Assembly (NCBI RefSeq): GCF_009765165.1
Contig: NZ_VLNU01000001.1
Span: 434,001-498,000 of the forward strand
DNA length: 64,000 bases
From: Lysobacter panacisoli
GTDB lineage: Bacteria; Pseudomonadota; Gammaproteobacteria; Xanthomonadales; Xanthomonadaceae
Direction of reading: 5' to 3'
The position numbers and the translations under genes were made by a program. Shown here in pieces: positions 34,721 through 45,493 of the stretch. Every line of letters begins with the position of its first letter. Position 1 is the first letter of the stretch. The notes beneath the pieces were generated by a model. The model saw only the letters and a program-made list of their open reading frames with translations. It ran no database searches and was not told the DNA's origin.

Positions 34721-35581
34721 TCAAGGCATGCGCCCCAGCGTGACGCGATCGCGCTGCTCCCAGTCCTGCGCGGTATGCACCTCTTCGAATCCGTGTGCGC
34801 GGAACAGCGCACGCACCGCTTCGCCCTGCTCCCAGCCATGCTCGATGAGCAGCCAGCCGTCCGGGTTCAGATGACCGGGCGCATCGGCGGCGATGCGACG
34901 GATGTCATCGAGTCCATCGCTCCCCGACGCCAGCGCGCTGCGTGGCTCGAACCGCAAGTCGCCTTGTCGCAGGTGCTTGTCGTCGTCGGCGATGTACGGC
35001 GGATTGCTGGCGATCAGGTCGAAGCGTTCGCCCGCGAGCGGCGACAGCCAGTCGCCGCGACGGAATTCAACCCGCGACAGCCCCAGCACGCGCGCGTTCT
35101 CGCGTGCGACATCGAGCGCGGCCTCGCTCGCGTCGGTGGCGACCACGTGCGCGCGCGGACGTTCGTGCGCGATCGCCAGCGCGATGGCACCGGTTCCGGT
35201 GCCCAGGTCGGCGACGCGCACTGCGGCATCCACTGGCAGCCGGTCGAGGGCGAGTTCGACCAGGCGTTCGGTTTCCGGGCGCGGGATCAGCGTGGCCGGC
35301 GTCACCTGCAGGTCGAAGCGCCAGAAACCGCGATGGCCGAGCAGGTACGCCACCGGTTCGCCCGCGATGCGCCGCTGCAACAGGCGCTCGAACTCGGCCG
35401 CCCGCTCCGCCGGCGGCGTGTCGTCGCGGTGGAGGTACAGCCAGGTCGTGTTGACCCCAAGGGCATGGGCCAGCAGCCGTTCGGCCTCGGCGCGGGCCTC
35501 GTCGCCGGCGAGGCGGCGGGTTGCGCCCGCGACGAGCGTGCCGACCGATGCCGGGGTGGCGGGAACAGGGGATTCGGACAT
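34721..35581 (-). CDS. prmC: Release factor glutamine methyltransferase
   Basis: A 286-residue SAM-dependent methyltransferase that methylates the Gln of the GGQ motif in release factors such as PrfA, encoded at the start of this window. The N-terminal helical domain includes [20 protein letters not shown]; the SAM site is [16 protein letters not shown]; the catalytic NPPY is in [13 protein letters not shown]. The ATG at 35581 gives the usual length; in-frame codons upstream have no homology and would run into the ahpC promoter. Confidence 0.95.
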   Translation of the reverse strand: MSESPVPATPASVGTLVAGATRRLAGDEARAEAERLLAHALGVNTTWLYLHRDDTPPAERAAEFERLLQRRIAGEPVAYLLGHRGFWRFDLQVTPATLIPRPETERLVELALDRLPVDAAVRVADLGTGTGAIALAIAHERPRAHVVATDASEAALDVARENARVLGLSRVEFRRGDWLSPLAGERFDLIASNPPYIADDDKHLRQGDLRFEPRSALASGSDGLDDIRRIAADAPGHLNPDGWLLIEHGWEQGEAVRALFRAHGFEEVHTAQDWEQRDRVTLGRMP

Positions 35582-35680
35582 CCCGCATTGTCGCCTGCGC
35601 CGGCAAAGCGCGGCGGCCTTGATGCCCGCCCCGAGGGCCGCATGTCCTACCAAGGGCCGCTCAATCGAGACAGGATTGCG

Positions 35681-35695
35681 ATAGTTAAAACCTAT
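35681..35695 (+). promoter_or_regulatory. OxyR binding half-site upstream of ahpC
   Basis: ATAGTTAAAACCTAT fits the OxyR element ATAG-n-T-nnn-A-n-CTAT exactly. The second expected half (from about 35703) is degenerate. It lies 22 bp upstream of a good -35 box, the position expected for activation. oxyR itself lies downstream in the same locus. Confidence 0.8.
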
Positions 35696-35704
35696 TGGAT
35701 CAAT

Positions 35705-35746
35705 TCCATCAATCAACTTGATGGATTGGATCAGCCTCCTTACCCT
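35705..35746 (+). promoter_or_regulatory. ahpC promoter with overlapping inverted repeat
   Basis: TTGATG (35718-35723) and TACCCT (35741-35746) form a -35/-10 pair with 17-bp spacing. TCCATCAA (35705-35712) and TTGATGGA (35718-35725) are a perfect 8-bp inverted repeat spaced by five bases, covering the -35 box, which could bind a repressor or be part of the OxyR footprint. Confidence 0.65.
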
Positions 35747-35790
35747 GATCGCACTGGTTTTCCACCCTCCCTCCACCAAGGAATCAATCG

Positions 35791-36354
35791 ATGTCGCTGA
35801 TCAATACCCAAGTGCTTCCGTTCAAGGCCACCGCCTACAAGAACGGCGAGTTCATCGAAGTCACCGACGCCAACCTGAAGGGCCAGTGGTCCGTGGTGTT
35901 CTTCTACCCGGCCGACTTCACCTTCGTCTGCCCGACCGAGCTGGGCGACCTGGCCGACAACTACGCCGAGTTCCAGAAGCTGGGCGTGGAGATCTACGGC
36001 GTGTCGACCGACACCCACTTCACCCACAAGGCGTGGCACGACACCTCCGACACGATCAAGAAGATCCAGTACCCGCTGATCGGCGATCCGACCGGCACGA
36101 TCACCCGCAACTTCGGCGTGATGATCGAGGAAGCCGGCCTGGCCGACCGCGGCACCTTCGTGATCGACCCGGACGGCAAGGTCCAGATCGTCGAGATCAA
36201 CGCCGGCGGCATCGGCCGCGACGCGTCCGAGCTGCTGCGCAAGGTCAAGGCCGCCCAGTACGTCGCCGCCCATCCGGGCGAGGTCTGCCCGGCCAAGTGG
36301 AACGAGGGTGAGAAGACCCTGAAGCCGTCGCTGGACCTGGTCGGCAAGATCTGA
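35791..36354 (+). CDS. ahpC: Alkyl hydroperoxide reductase subunit C (2-Cys peroxiredoxin)
   Basis: A 187-residue typical 2-Cys peroxiredoxin that reduces hydrogen peroxide and organic hydroperoxides in the cytoplasm. The peroxidatic Cys is in [11 protein letters not shown] near residue 50 and the resolving Cys in GEVCPAKW near residue 168. Its electrons come from AhpF, encoded 206 bp downstream. The OxyR-type site and promoter lie 45-110 bp upstream of the ATG. Confidence 0.97.
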   Translation: MSLINTQVLPFKATAYKNGEFIEVTDANLKGQWSVVFFYPADFTFVCPTELGDLADNYAEFQKLGVEIYGVSTDTHFTHKAWHDTSDTIKKIQYPLIGDPTGTITRNFGVMIEEAGLADRGTFVIDPDGKVQIVEINAGGIGRDASELLRKVKAAQYVAAHPGEVCPAKWNEGEKTLKPSLDLVGKI

Positions 36355-36363
36355 CGTTGCACC

Positions 36364-36385
36364 CTCGCCCTGCACGCAGGGCGAG
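36364..36385 (+). terminator. Hairpin between ahpC and ahpF
   Basis: CTCGCCCTG (36364-36372) and CAGGGCGAG (36377-36385) form a 9-bp stem with loop CACG, 10 bp after the ahpC stop. No T run follows, so it may act as an attenuator or stabilise the ahpC end of a longer transcript, which would give more AhpC than AhpF. Confidence 0.5.
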
Positions 36386-36560
36386 GCCGGAGGGGGCGAG
36401 GCGACCCGTGGGCCCGCCCCTTTCCACCGCCTCCCGCATGGAGGCCGCTTCGGTCAGTTCTTGACCACCTCTTCTTTGGATGTCGCGACGTTCGGGCTGC
36501 TCCCTCCCCCTCCCAGCCCGGGCGCTCGCGGCGTTCATCCCGAACAAATGGAGCCGTCGC

Positions 36561-38150
36561 ATGTTGGATGCCGATCTCAAGACCCAGTTGAAGGCCTATC
36601 TCGAAAAGGTCACGCAGCCGATCGAGCTCGTCGCCTCGCTCGATGACGGCGAGAAGTCGCGCGAGCTGGAAGGCCTGCTGCAGGACATCGCCTCGCTCTC
36701 CGACAAGATCGCCTACTCGCGCCGCGACGACGATGCGCGCCGCCCGTCCTTCGCGATCAACCGCGTCGGCACGGACGTCGGCGTGCGCTTCGCCGGCATC
36801 CCGATGGGCCACGAGTTCACTTCGCTGGTGCTGGCCCTGCTGCAGGTCGGCGGCCATCCCTCCAAGACCGCGCAGGACGTGATCGAACAGGTGCGCGACC
36901 TGGAAGGCGAGTACCACTTCGAAACCTATTTCTCGCTCTCGTGCCAGAACTGCCCGGACACCGTGCAGGCACTGAACCTGATGAGCGTGATCAACCCGAA
37001 CATCCACCACGTCGCCATCGACGGCGCGCTGTTCCAGGACGAGGTCAACGAGCGCCAGATCATGTCGGTGCCGACCGTGCTGCTCAACGGCGTGCCGTTC
37101 GACCAGGGCCGCATGACGGTCGAGCAGATCGTGGCCAGGCTCGACACCGGCGCGTCGCTGCGCGATGCGGAGAAGATCCGTGCGAAGGACGCCTTCGACG
37201 TGCTCGTGGTCGGCGGCGGTCCCGCCGGCGCGGCGGCGGCTGTCTACGCCGCGCGCAAGGGAATCCGCACCGGCATCGCGGCCGAGCGTTTCGGCGGCCA
37301 GGTGCTGGACACGATGGCCATCGAGAACTTCATCTCGGCGACCTACACCGAGGGTCCCAAGCTCGCCAGCGCGCTGGAACAGCACGTGCGCGAGTACGAC
37401 GTCGACATCATGAACCTGCAGCGCGCGAGCAAGCTGATTCCGGCGAGCGAGCCGGGCGGCCTGATCGAAGTGCAGCTGGAGAACGGCGCGTCGTTGAAGT
37501 CGCGCAGCATCGTGCTGTCGACCGGCGCGCGCTGGCGCCAGATGAACGTGCCCGGCGAGGACCAGTACCGCAACAAGGGCGTTGCCTATTGCCCGCATTG
37601 CGACGGCCCGCTGTTCAAGGGCAAGCGCGTTGCGGTGATCGGCGGCGGCAATTCCGGCGTCGAAGCCGCGATCGACCTGGCCGGCATCGTCGCCCACGTC
37701 ACCCTGATCGAGTTCGACGGCCAGCTGCGCGCCGACGAAGTGCTGCAGCGCAAGCTGCGCTCGCTCAAGAACGTCGAAGTGATCGTCAGCGGCCAGACCA
37801 CCGAAGTGCTCGGCGACGGCCAGAAGGTCACCGGCCTGGTCTATAAGGACCGCATCGAAGGCGATTCGCATCGCGTCGAGCTGGAAGGCATCTTCGTCCA
37901 GATCGGCCTGCTGCCGAACACCGAATGGCTCAAGGGCGCGATCGCGCTGTCGCCGCGTGGCGAGATCGAAGTCGACTCGCACGGCCGCACATCGGTGCCG
38001 GGCGTGTTCGCCGCCGGCGATGTCACCACGGTGCCGTACAAGCAGATCGTCATCGCAATGGGAGAAGGCTCGAAGGCGGCGCTGAGCGCGTTCGACCACC
38101 TGATCCGCACCAGCGCACCGGCACAGACCACGGCTGCGGCCGCGGCGTAA
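36561..38150 (+). CDS. ahpF: Alkyl hydroperoxide reductase subunit F
   Basis: A 529-residue FAD- and NADH-dependent disulfide reductase that recharges AhpC. The N-terminal double thioredoxin-like domain carries CQNC (in [11 protein letters not shown]). The flavoprotein part has the FAD loop [19 protein letters not shown], the redox pair CPHC in [13 protein letters not shown], the NADH loop [17 protein letters not shown] and the FAD end motif [15 protein letters not shown]. The ATG at 36561 gives the normal N-terminus [14 protein letters not shown]. Confidence 0.97.
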   Translation: MLDADLKTQLKAYLEKVTQPIELVASLDDGEKSRELEGLLQDIASLSDKIAYSRRDDDARRPSFAINRVGTDVGVRFAGIPMGHEFTSLVLALLQVGGHPSKTAQDVIEQVRDLEGEYHFETYFSLSCQNCPDTVQALNLMSVINPNIHHVAIDGALFQDEVNERQIMSVPTVLLNGVPFDQGRMTVEQIVARLDTGASLRDAEKIRAKDAFDVLVVGGGPAGAAAAVYAARKGIRTGIAAERFGGQVLDTMAIENFISATYTEGPKLASALEQHVREYDVDIMNLQRASKLIPASEPGGLIEVQLENGASLKSRSIVLSTGARWRQMNVPGEDQYRNKGVAYCPHCDGPLFKGKRVAVIGGGNSGVEAAIDLAGIVAHVTLIEFDGQLRADEVLQRKLRSLKNVEVIVSGQTTEVLGDGQKVTGLVYKDRIEGDSHRVELEGIFVQIGLLPNTEWLKGAIALSPRGEIEVDSHGRTSVPGVFAAGDVTTVPYKQIVIAMGEGSKAALSAFDHLIRTSAPAQTTAAAAA

Positions 38151-38165
38151 ACGAAGTCCAATCCC

Positions 38166-38187
38166 TTCCCCCGCCCTTGCGGGGGAA
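38166..38187 (+). terminator. Hairpin between ahpF and oxyR
   Basis: TTCCCCCGC (38166-38174) and GCGGGGGAA (38179-38187) form a perfect 9-bp stem with loop CCTT. There is no T run after it, so it may be an mRNA processing or stability element and need not block read-through into oxyR. Confidence 0.45.
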
Positions 38188-38249
38188 CGCCGGTAGGGGG
38201 TAAAGCTTCACCACCCCTTTCATGAGAGACGTCGAGGCGAGGGCACCCC

Positions 38250-39185
38250 TTGAACCTGCGCGACCTCAAATACCTGGTGGCCCTGGCCGACCACAAGCAC
38301 TTCGGCCGCGCGGCCGCGGCCAGCTTCGTCAGCCAGCCGACCCTGTCCACCCAGATCAAGAAGCTCGAGGACGAGCTGGGCGTCGCGCTGGTCGAGCGCG
38401 CGCCGCGCCGCGTGATGCTCACGCCCGTCGGCCGCGAAGTCGCCGAACGCGCGCGCAAGGTGATCGCCGACGTCGAACAGATGGCGGAGATCGCGCGACG
38501 CAGCCAGGACCCGGAGGCCGGTACGGTGCGATTGGGCCTCTTCCCCACGCTCGGCCCGTACCTGCTGCCGCACGTGGTGCCGCGCCTGCGCCAGCGGTTT
38601 CCACGGCTGGAGCTGCTGCTGATCGAAGAGAAGACCGACCAGATCCTCACGCGCCTGCGCGATGGCCGGCTCGACGCGGGCCTGCTCGCGCTGCCGATCC
38701 ACGACGATCAGCTGCACGTGGAAGTGCTGTTCGACGAGCCCTTCCTCCTCGCCGTGCCGCAGCAGCATCCGATGGCCGAACACGATTCGCTCGACCTGCA
38801 CGACCTCGACCACCAGCACCTGTTGCTGCTGGAGGAAGGCCACTGCCTGCGCGACCAGGCGCTGGATGTCTGCCACATGGCCGGCGCCGACGAACGCGAC
38901 GGCTTCCGCGCGACCAGCCTGGAAACGCTGCGACAGATGGTCGCGGCCGGCGTCGGCATCACCCTGTTGCCGGTGCTCGCCGTGCAACCGCCGGTGCCCG
39001 CTTCGCCCGACATCCACCTGCTGCGATTCCGTGGCGACGCGCCGCATCGGCAGATCGCGATGGTGTGGCGACGCAGTTCGGCGATGGGCGATTTCCTGAT
39101 GCAGCTCGCCGGGGAATTCCGCAAGCTGCCGGCGCAACTGCTGCGTCCGCCGATGTCCGCCCCCTCGCAGGACAGCCGGCTCTGA
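38250..39185 (+). CDS. oxyR: Hydrogen-peroxide sensor OxyR (LysR family)
   Basis: A 311-residue LysR-type regulator. The N-terminal helix-turn-helix is FGRAAAASFVSQPTLSTQIKKLEDELGV, read in parts. The sensor cysteines are conserved: EEGHCLRDQALDVC matches the two-cysteine redox loop of E. coli OxyR. The start is TTG at 38250, with GAGGCGAGGG upstream. Its place after ahpC-ahpF is the order known from Xanthomonas. It should activate ahpC through the ATAG-type site at 35681. Confidence 0.95.
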   Translation: MNLRDLKYLVALADHKHFGRAAAASFVSQPTLSTQIKKLEDELGVALVERAPRRVMLTPVGREVAERARKVIADVEQMAEIARRSQDPEAGTVRLGLFPTLGPYLLPHVVPRLRQRFPRLELLLIEEKTDQILTRLRDGRLDAGLLALPIHDDQLHVEVLFDEPFLLAVPQQHPMAEHDSLDLHDLDHQHLLLLEEGHCLRDQALDVCHMAGADERDGFRATSLETLRQMVAAGVGITLLPVLAVQPPVPASPDIHLLRFRGDAPHRQIAMVWRRSSAMGDFLMQLAGEFRKLPAQLLRPPMSAPSQDSRL

Positions 39186-39188
39186 AGG

Positions 39189-39767
39189 TCATTCCACCAG
39201 GCCAGCCTGTCCAAGCCGGTAGCGCGTCAGCAAGGTGGTGCTGATCAGCATCGCGATGACCAGCAGCGTGCACACGGCATGCACGCGCCGGTTCGGCGAC
39301 CACGCGCACAACAGCATCAAGCCGATGCCGGCCAGCTGCACCGCGCGCACCGGCACGAGCAGCGAACGCAGGCCCATCACCGCTTCCAGCACCAGCGCCC
39401 ATGCACCGGCCGCGGCGAGCAGGCAGAAGAAGACGCCGCGCGTGTCGTAGTAGTGCCTTTCCGTGTCGATCGTGCCGTCGATCATTTCCGGCAGCAGCAC
39501 GTGGCTGGCGATCACCAGCAATGCGGGCCCGAGCAGCACGAACGCGAAGCCGGTGTAGGTCCAATCCTGCACCACGCGCATCATCCAGAACGACCACCAC
39601 ATCTGCAGGTGCAGGCCGATCGCCAGCACCACCCACACGTAGTGCAGCCAATAGGGCTTTACCCGTCGCCGGATCTGCACCATGTTGCCGATGCCCGCGA
39701 ACAGCTGGGTCAGCCCCAGGCCGAGCACCATCGACACCATCACCGCCAGGTAGTTGAACGCGTCCAT
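39189..39767 (-). CDS. Six-helix membrane protein of unknown function
   Basis: A 192-residue polytopic membrane protein with about six helices (YLAVMVSMVLGLGLTQLFAG, YVWVVLAIGLHLQMWWSFW, FAFVLLGPALLVIASHVLL, VFFCLLAAAGAWALVLEAVM, VQLAGIGLMLLCAW and TLLVIAMLISTTLL). I know of similar hypothetical proteins but not a function. Its stop is 3 bp from the oxyR stop on the other strand. Confidence 0.75.
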   Translation of the reverse strand: MDAFNYLAVMVSMVLGLGLTQLFAGIGNMVQIRRRVKPYWLHYVWVVLAIGLHLQMWWSFWMMRVVQDWTYTGFAFVLLGPALLVIASHVLLPEMIDGTIDTERHYYDTRGVFFCLLAAAGAWALVLEAVMGLRSLLVPVRAVQLAGIGLMLLCAWSPNRRVHAVCTLLVIAMLISTTLLTRYRLGQAGLVE

Positions 39768-39857
39768 CCGGCCGACCGCGCTAGTTGGCTGGCCGTGCGC
39801 CAGCGGCGCGAATGTAGCGCGCCCGGGGCGACGCGCGTGTCGCCGTGGCGGCGCTCG

Positions 39858-40382
39858 TCAGTAGTGCAGCAGCGACTGCAGCGGCACGCCGGCCGGCCAG
39901 CGGTCGCGCCCGCGCAGGGCGTCGAGTTCGATCAGCACGCTCGCGCCGACCAGGGTCGCGTCGAGTTTCCCGACCAGTTCGCGGGCCGCCGCCAGGGTGC
40001 CGCCGGTGGCGAGCACGTCGTCGACGATCAGGGTGCGCTCGCCCGGGCGCAGCGCATCGGCGCGCGCGGTGAGGCGATCGGTGCCGTACTCCAGCGCGTA
40101 ATCGACCTCGACCAGCGGCGGCGGCAGCTTGCCCGGCTTGCGCAGCGGCACGAAGCCGGCGTGCAGCTTCTGCGCGAGCGCCGCGCCGAAGATGAACCCG
40201 CGCGATTCGATGCCGCATACCGCCTGCACCTCGCTCCCCTGCCACGGCTCGGCGAGCGCGTCGATGCAGCGGGCGAAGCCGCCGGCGTCGGCCAGCAGCG
40301 GCGTGATGTCGCGGAAGGTGACGCCCGGCTTGGGGAAGTCGGCGACGGCGCGGATCAGGGAATCGAAGTCGAACGAAGACAT
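39858..40382 (-). CDS. apt: Adenine phosphoribosyltransferase
   Basis: A 174-residue purine salvage enzyme making AMP from adenine and PRPP. DFPKPGVTFRDITPLL is the family start, GIESRGFIFGAALA and FVPLRKPGKLP line the base site, and the PRPP loop is TLIVDDVLATGGT. The ATG at 40382 gives the usual length; the frame is open further upstream but without homology. It lies 44 bp downstream of the DUF2007 gene on the same strand. Confidence 0.96.
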   Translation of the reverse strand: MSSFDFDSLIRAVADFPKPGVTFRDITPLLADAGGFARCIDALAEPWQGSEVQAVCGIESRGFIFGAALAQKLHAGFVPLRKPGKLPPPLVEVDYALEYGTDRLTARADALRPGERTLIVDDVLATGGTLAAARELVGKLDATLVGASVLIELDALRGRDRWPAGVPLQSLLHY

Positions 40383-40426
40383 GGCGCGGTCCAGCACGGG
40401 GCCGGACACGATACCGGAAGGTCCGT

Positions 40427-40702
40427 TCAGGCCGGCAGCCAGCCCGGAGAAGCGTCGGCGTCGCCGAGCGGCTCGGCGCCTTCGTCCGGGGGCTGGTTCA
40501 GCGGCAGGGCGGCCACGATCGCCGAGGCCTCGGGCCAGACCACGTCCGGCACGCAGACGAGGATGGTCCCGAACAGCGGCAATTCGCCCATTCCGCCCAT
40601 CAGCGCCTCGCCCTGCAGGAATACGGGGATCTCCTGCGCTTCCAGTGCGTGGCGCACGAGGTGGGCATCGATCAGGTTGGCGGCTTCGTAGACGACTTTC
40701 AT
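40427..40702 (-). CDS. DUF2007 domain protein
   Basis: A 91-residue protein with the DUF2007 pattern: MKVVYEAANLIDAHLVRHAL, then EIPVFLQGEALMGGMGELP and VCVPDVVWPEA. The fold is related to small PII-like signalling domains, and the family is sometimes called a putative signal transducer, without proof. The last 20 residues are acidic and Pro-rich. Confidence 0.87.
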   Translation of the reverse strand: MKVVYEAANLIDAHLVRHALEAQEIPVFLQGEALMGGMGELPLFGTILVCVPDVVWPEASAIVAALPLNQPPDEGAEPLGDADASPGWLPA

Positions 40703-40820
40703 CGGGCAGGCTCCGTGGAGGGGCTCGCGACCAGCATACGCCCGTGCGGGAAGGCGAAAAACGGCGGCAACCGCCCGCAGCGGCTAAACTTGACGGTCTT
40801 ACCCGCCCACGCCGCCACGC

Positions 40821-42587
<1,767 letters not shown>

Positions 42588-42597
42588 GGAACCCACC

Positions 42598-42984
42598 ATG
42601 CGCCTGCTGACCGCCCTGCTTGCCCTGTCGCTGTCGACGCTCGCCGCGTGCGCGGCGCCTCCGACAGACACCGCACAGGCGCAGCCGCCGGCGGCGAGCG
42701 TACCGGTGGCGAAGCCCGCACCCGCAACGGCGTCCGCGCCCGTGGCGAAGCTTGATCGCAGCTGCGCGACCGACGCCGACTGCACGGTCAAGAACGTCGG
42801 CAACTGCTGCGGCGCGCTGCCGTCGTGCGTCAACGTCAACAGCCCGACCGATCCGGAAGGCGTGCAGCGCGAATGCGCGCGCAGCGGCCGCATGTCGGTG
42901 TGCGGGTTCAAGCCGGTCGAAGGCTGCCAGTGCGTGAAGGGCCAGTGCACGGACAAGATCGCGGAAGTGGAGCAGGTGCACTGA
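42598..42984 (+). CDS. Cysteine-rich lipoprotein
   Basis: A 128-residue predicted lipoprotein. The signal MRLLTALLALSLSTLAAC ends in lipobox LAAC. A Pro/Ala linker of about 35 residues follows, then a compact domain with ten cysteines: SCATDADC, NCCGALPSC, ECARSG, VCGFK and CQCVKGQC. The pattern suggests a disulfide-knotted domain of protease-inhibitor or IGFBP-like type, but I cannot assign a family. It follows glnS by 10 bp and overlaps the deaminase gene by one base (TGATG). Confidence 0.75.
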   Translation: MRLLTALLALSLSTLAACAAPPTDTAQAQPPAASVPVAKPAPATASAPVAKLDRSCATDADCTVKNVGNCCGALPSCVNVNSPTDPEGVQRECARSGRMSVCGFKPVEGCQCVKGQCTDKIAEVEQVH

Positions 42985-43559
42985 TGCTGTACGCGCAGGT
43001 CCACCTCACCCTGCCGGCGTGGGTGCACGAGGCGGTCGATCCCGATCGCGCGTATCCCGGCGACGACGCCAAGGTCGCACTGGCGATCATGCTGTCGAAG
43101 CTCAATATCGAAGCCGGCAGCGGCGGCCCGTTCGGTGCGGCGGTGTTCGGTCCGGACGATCGATTGATCGCCGTCGGCGTGAACCGCGTGCTCCCGCACA
43201 GCTGTTCGCTGGCGCACGCGGAAACGATGGCGTACATGCTCGCGCAGCAGCGCACGCAGCGCCCTCGCCTCAACGCGGATGCGGTCGGCGAACATATCGG
43301 CCCGATCACCCTGGCGACCTCGTCGCAACCGTGCTGCCAGTGCTACGGCGCGACCATGTGGGCCGGTATCGACCACCTGCTGATCGGCGCGCGCAGCGAG
43401 GATGTGGAATCGCTGACCGAGTTCGACGAAGGCCCGCTGCCGGCGGACTGGGTCGGCGAACTCGAACGCCGCGGCATCGCCGTGACACGCGACGTGCTGC
43501 GCGAGGACGCGCGCGACGTGCTGCGTGCCTACGGCGAATCCGGCGGCGAGCGCTACTGA
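42984..43559 (+). CDS. Nucleoside/nucleobase deaminase of the cytidine deaminase superfamily
   Basis: A 191-residue zinc-dependent deaminase. The catalytic HAE is in SLAHAETMAY and the second zinc motif PCxxC is SSQPCCQCYGA. PFGAAVF lies in the usual substrate strand. It resembles guanine or tRNA-adenosine-type deaminases more than dCMP deaminase, but the substrate is not clear. TGATG overlaps join it to both neighbours, so it is translated with the lipoprotein and rlmM genes. Confidence 0.87.
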   Translation: MLYAQVHLTLPAWVHEAVDPDRAYPGDDAKVALAIMLSKLNIEAGSGGPFGAAVFGPDDRLIAVGVNRVLPHSCSLAHAETMAYMLAQQRTQRPRLNADAVGEHIGPITLATSSQPCCQCYGATMWAGIDHLLIGARSEDVESLTEFDEGPLPADWVGELERRGIAVTRDVLREDARDVLRAYGESGGERY

Positions 43560-44641
43560 TGTCGATTCCGGGCGATGCCCTGCTCTGCTATTGCCGCCCC
43601 GGCTTCGAGCCCGAGCTCGCCGGCGAGTTGAGCGAACGCGCCGCGCTCGCGGGCCATCCCGGTTACGCACGCACCGAGCGCAACAGCGGCTACGTCGAAT
43701 TCCTCGGCGCCGACGCGGGCGCACTGACGCGCGCACTGCCGTTCCAGTCGCTGATCTTCGCCCGGCAGAAACTGGTCCGTATCGCCGAGCTTCGCGGACT
43801 CGATCCCAAGGATCGCATCACGCCGATCCTGCGCACGCTCGTAATCACGCTGTCGAACGCATACACGTTCGGCGAGCTGTGGGTGGAGCATCCCGATTCC
43901 GATGAGGCCAAGCCGCTGGCCGGACTCGCGCGCAGCTTCGGCAACGCGCTGCGTCCCGTGCTGCGCAAGGGCGGCTGGTTGACGGGCGTCGATGATCCGC
44001 GCCGCTCGCGGCTGCACGTGGTGTTCCTTGCAGGCGACCACGTGCTGCTGGCAATCGGCGAAGCCGGCGACAGCGCGCCGTGGCCGCTCGGCATTCCGCG
44101 CCTGCGCATGCACGCGGATGCGCCGAGCCGCTCCGCGCTCAAGCTCGAAGAAGCGCTGATGGTCCTGCTGAGCGAGAAGGAGCGCGAGCGCCTGTTCCGC
44201 GAAGGCATGCGCGGCGCCGACCTCGGCGCGTCGCCGGGCGGATGGAGCTGGGTGCTGATGCGCCAGGGACTGCGCGTCATCTCGATCGACAACGGCCCGC
44301 TGCAGGAGAAACTGCTGGAGAGCGGACGCGTCGAACACCTGCGCGAGGACGGCTTCCACTGGCAGCCGCGCACGCCGCTGGACTGGATGGTCTGCGACAT
44401 GGTCGAACAACCGCGCCGCGTCGCCGAGCGCATGGCCACATGGCTGCGCGAAGGCTGGTGTCGTCACACGATCTTCAACCTCAAGCTGCCGATGAAGAAG
44501 CGCTGGGACGAGACGCGCCTGTGCCTGGACCTGTTCGAGAAGCAGGCGGAGAAGACGGTGCAGCTGCGCGCGCGCCAGCTCTACCACGACCGCGAGGAGA
44601 TCACGGTCTTCGCGACCACCACGTCGCTGTCACGACCGTGA
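43559..44641 (+). CDS. rlmM: 23S rRNA 2'-O-ribose methyltransferase (C2498)
   Basis: A 360-residue RlmM homologue that methylates C2498 of 23S rRNA. An N-terminal THUMP-like region is followed by an RrmJ-type methyltransferase domain. The SAM site is DLGASPGGWSWVLMRQG, and the K-D-K-E type catalytic residues fall in LKLEEAL, WMVCDMVEQP, FNLKLPMKKRWDE and REEITVFATT. Start and length agree with the family. Confidence 0.94.
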   Translation: MSIPGDALLCYCRPGFEPELAGELSERAALAGHPGYARTERNSGYVEFLGADAGALTRALPFQSLIFARQKLVRIAELRGLDPKDRITPILRTLVITLSNAYTFGELWVEHPDSDEAKPLAGLARSFGNALRPVLRKGGWLTGVDDPRRSRLHVVFLAGDHVLLAIGEAGDSAPWPLGIPRLRMHADAPSRSALKLEEALMVLLSEKERERLFREGMRGADLGASPGGWSWVLMRQGLRVISIDNGPLQEKLLESGRVEHLREDGFHWQPRTPLDWMVCDMVEQPRRVAERMATWLREGWCRHTIFNLKLPMKKRWDETRLCLDLFEKQAEKTVQLRARQLYHDREEITVFATTTSLSRP

Positions 44642-44729
44642 ACGTTGCACATCGCTTCGACCCTGCATTTACCCGGGATTGACCCGCACGGGTCTAGCGT
44701 CGGCTCGCCCCACATCGGAGAGCGAGGCG

Positions 44730-45434
44730 ATGACGTCACTTTCGACCGAACGAATTTCCCGAACCACACCGCGCGTCCTCGCGATCGCGCTGATCGCCGC
44801 GCTTGGCGCGACCGGGACCGCGTCCGCGCAACGCACGCAGGCCAATCCGGCGCGCGCGCAGGCGCAGGCTGAAGCCGCGGCGCAGGTCGCGTCCGACGAA
44901 GCAGACATCGCGCGCCAGAGTGCGCAGCGCGCACGCGATGCGACACGCAGCACCGACGGCACCTACAGCACGGTGCACCAGCAGGCCGATGAGGCGCAGC
45001 GCGCGTCGAACCAGGCCGTGAACGCCGCGTACGAGGCGCGCGGCGCGCAGGCCGCCGCACAGTACGGCGCGAATCCCGCCTTCGGTGCCGCCGATGCGAG
45101 CGCCGCCGCCGCGACCGCGACCGAAGCCAGTGCTCAGGCACAGCAGGCGGCAGACACCGCCGCGCAGCTGGCCAATCCCGCGCCGCAGCCTCCGCCGCCG
45201 TCGGCGGTTCCGCCCATGATGGGCCAGAGCACGCAGGTGGTGACGTTCACCTCCAGCCCGCCGAATTCGACGCTGGCCGCGAAGGTGGATTTCGATGCGC
45301 TCGATGGCAATCGCGACGGCCACCTCAGCCGCGCCGAGGCCAGCGCGAACGCGATGATCGCTCCCGACTTCAAGGCGATCGACGCCAACCACGACGGCCA
45401 GCTCAGTCGACGCGAGCTTGCCGGCGGCAAATGA
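44730..45434 (+). CDS. Exported Ala-rich protein with two EF-hands
   Basis: A 234-residue exported protein. The signal peptide ends near GTASA-QRT. Residues 30-165 are very rich in Ala, Gln and Asp, probably helical. A Pro-rich linker follows, then two calcium-binding EF-hand loops, DGNRDGHLSRAE and DANHDGQLSRRE, in the last 45 residues. The ATG at 44730 has GAGAGCGAGG upstream. EF-hand proteins of this kind are common in Xanthomonadaceae; the role is unknown. Confidence 0.82.
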   Translation: MTSLSTERISRTTPRVLAIALIAALGATGTASAQRTQANPARAQAQAEAAAQVASDEADIARQSAQRARDATRSTDGTYSTVHQQADEAQRASNQAVNAAYEARGAQAAAQYGANPAFGAADASAAAATATEASAQAQQAADTAAQLANPAPQPPPPSAVPPMMGQSTQVVTFTSSPPNSTLAAKVDFDALDGNRDGHLSRAEASANAMIAPDFKAIDANHDGQLSRRELAGGK

Positions 45435-45457
45435 CCGGAAGCCGCCTGCACACGGAC

Positions 45458-45475
45458 CCCTTCCGTCGGGAAGGG
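45458..45475 (+). terminator. Short hairpin after the EF-hand gene
   Basis: CCCTTCC (45458-45464) and GGAAGGG (45469-45475) form a 7-bp stem with loop GTCG, followed by ATCCGTTTC. It lies 24 bp past the stop, in the gap to the convergent Ubi gene. Only moderate strength. Confidence 0.5.
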
Positions 45476-45493
45476 ATCCGTTTCATTGCGTGA

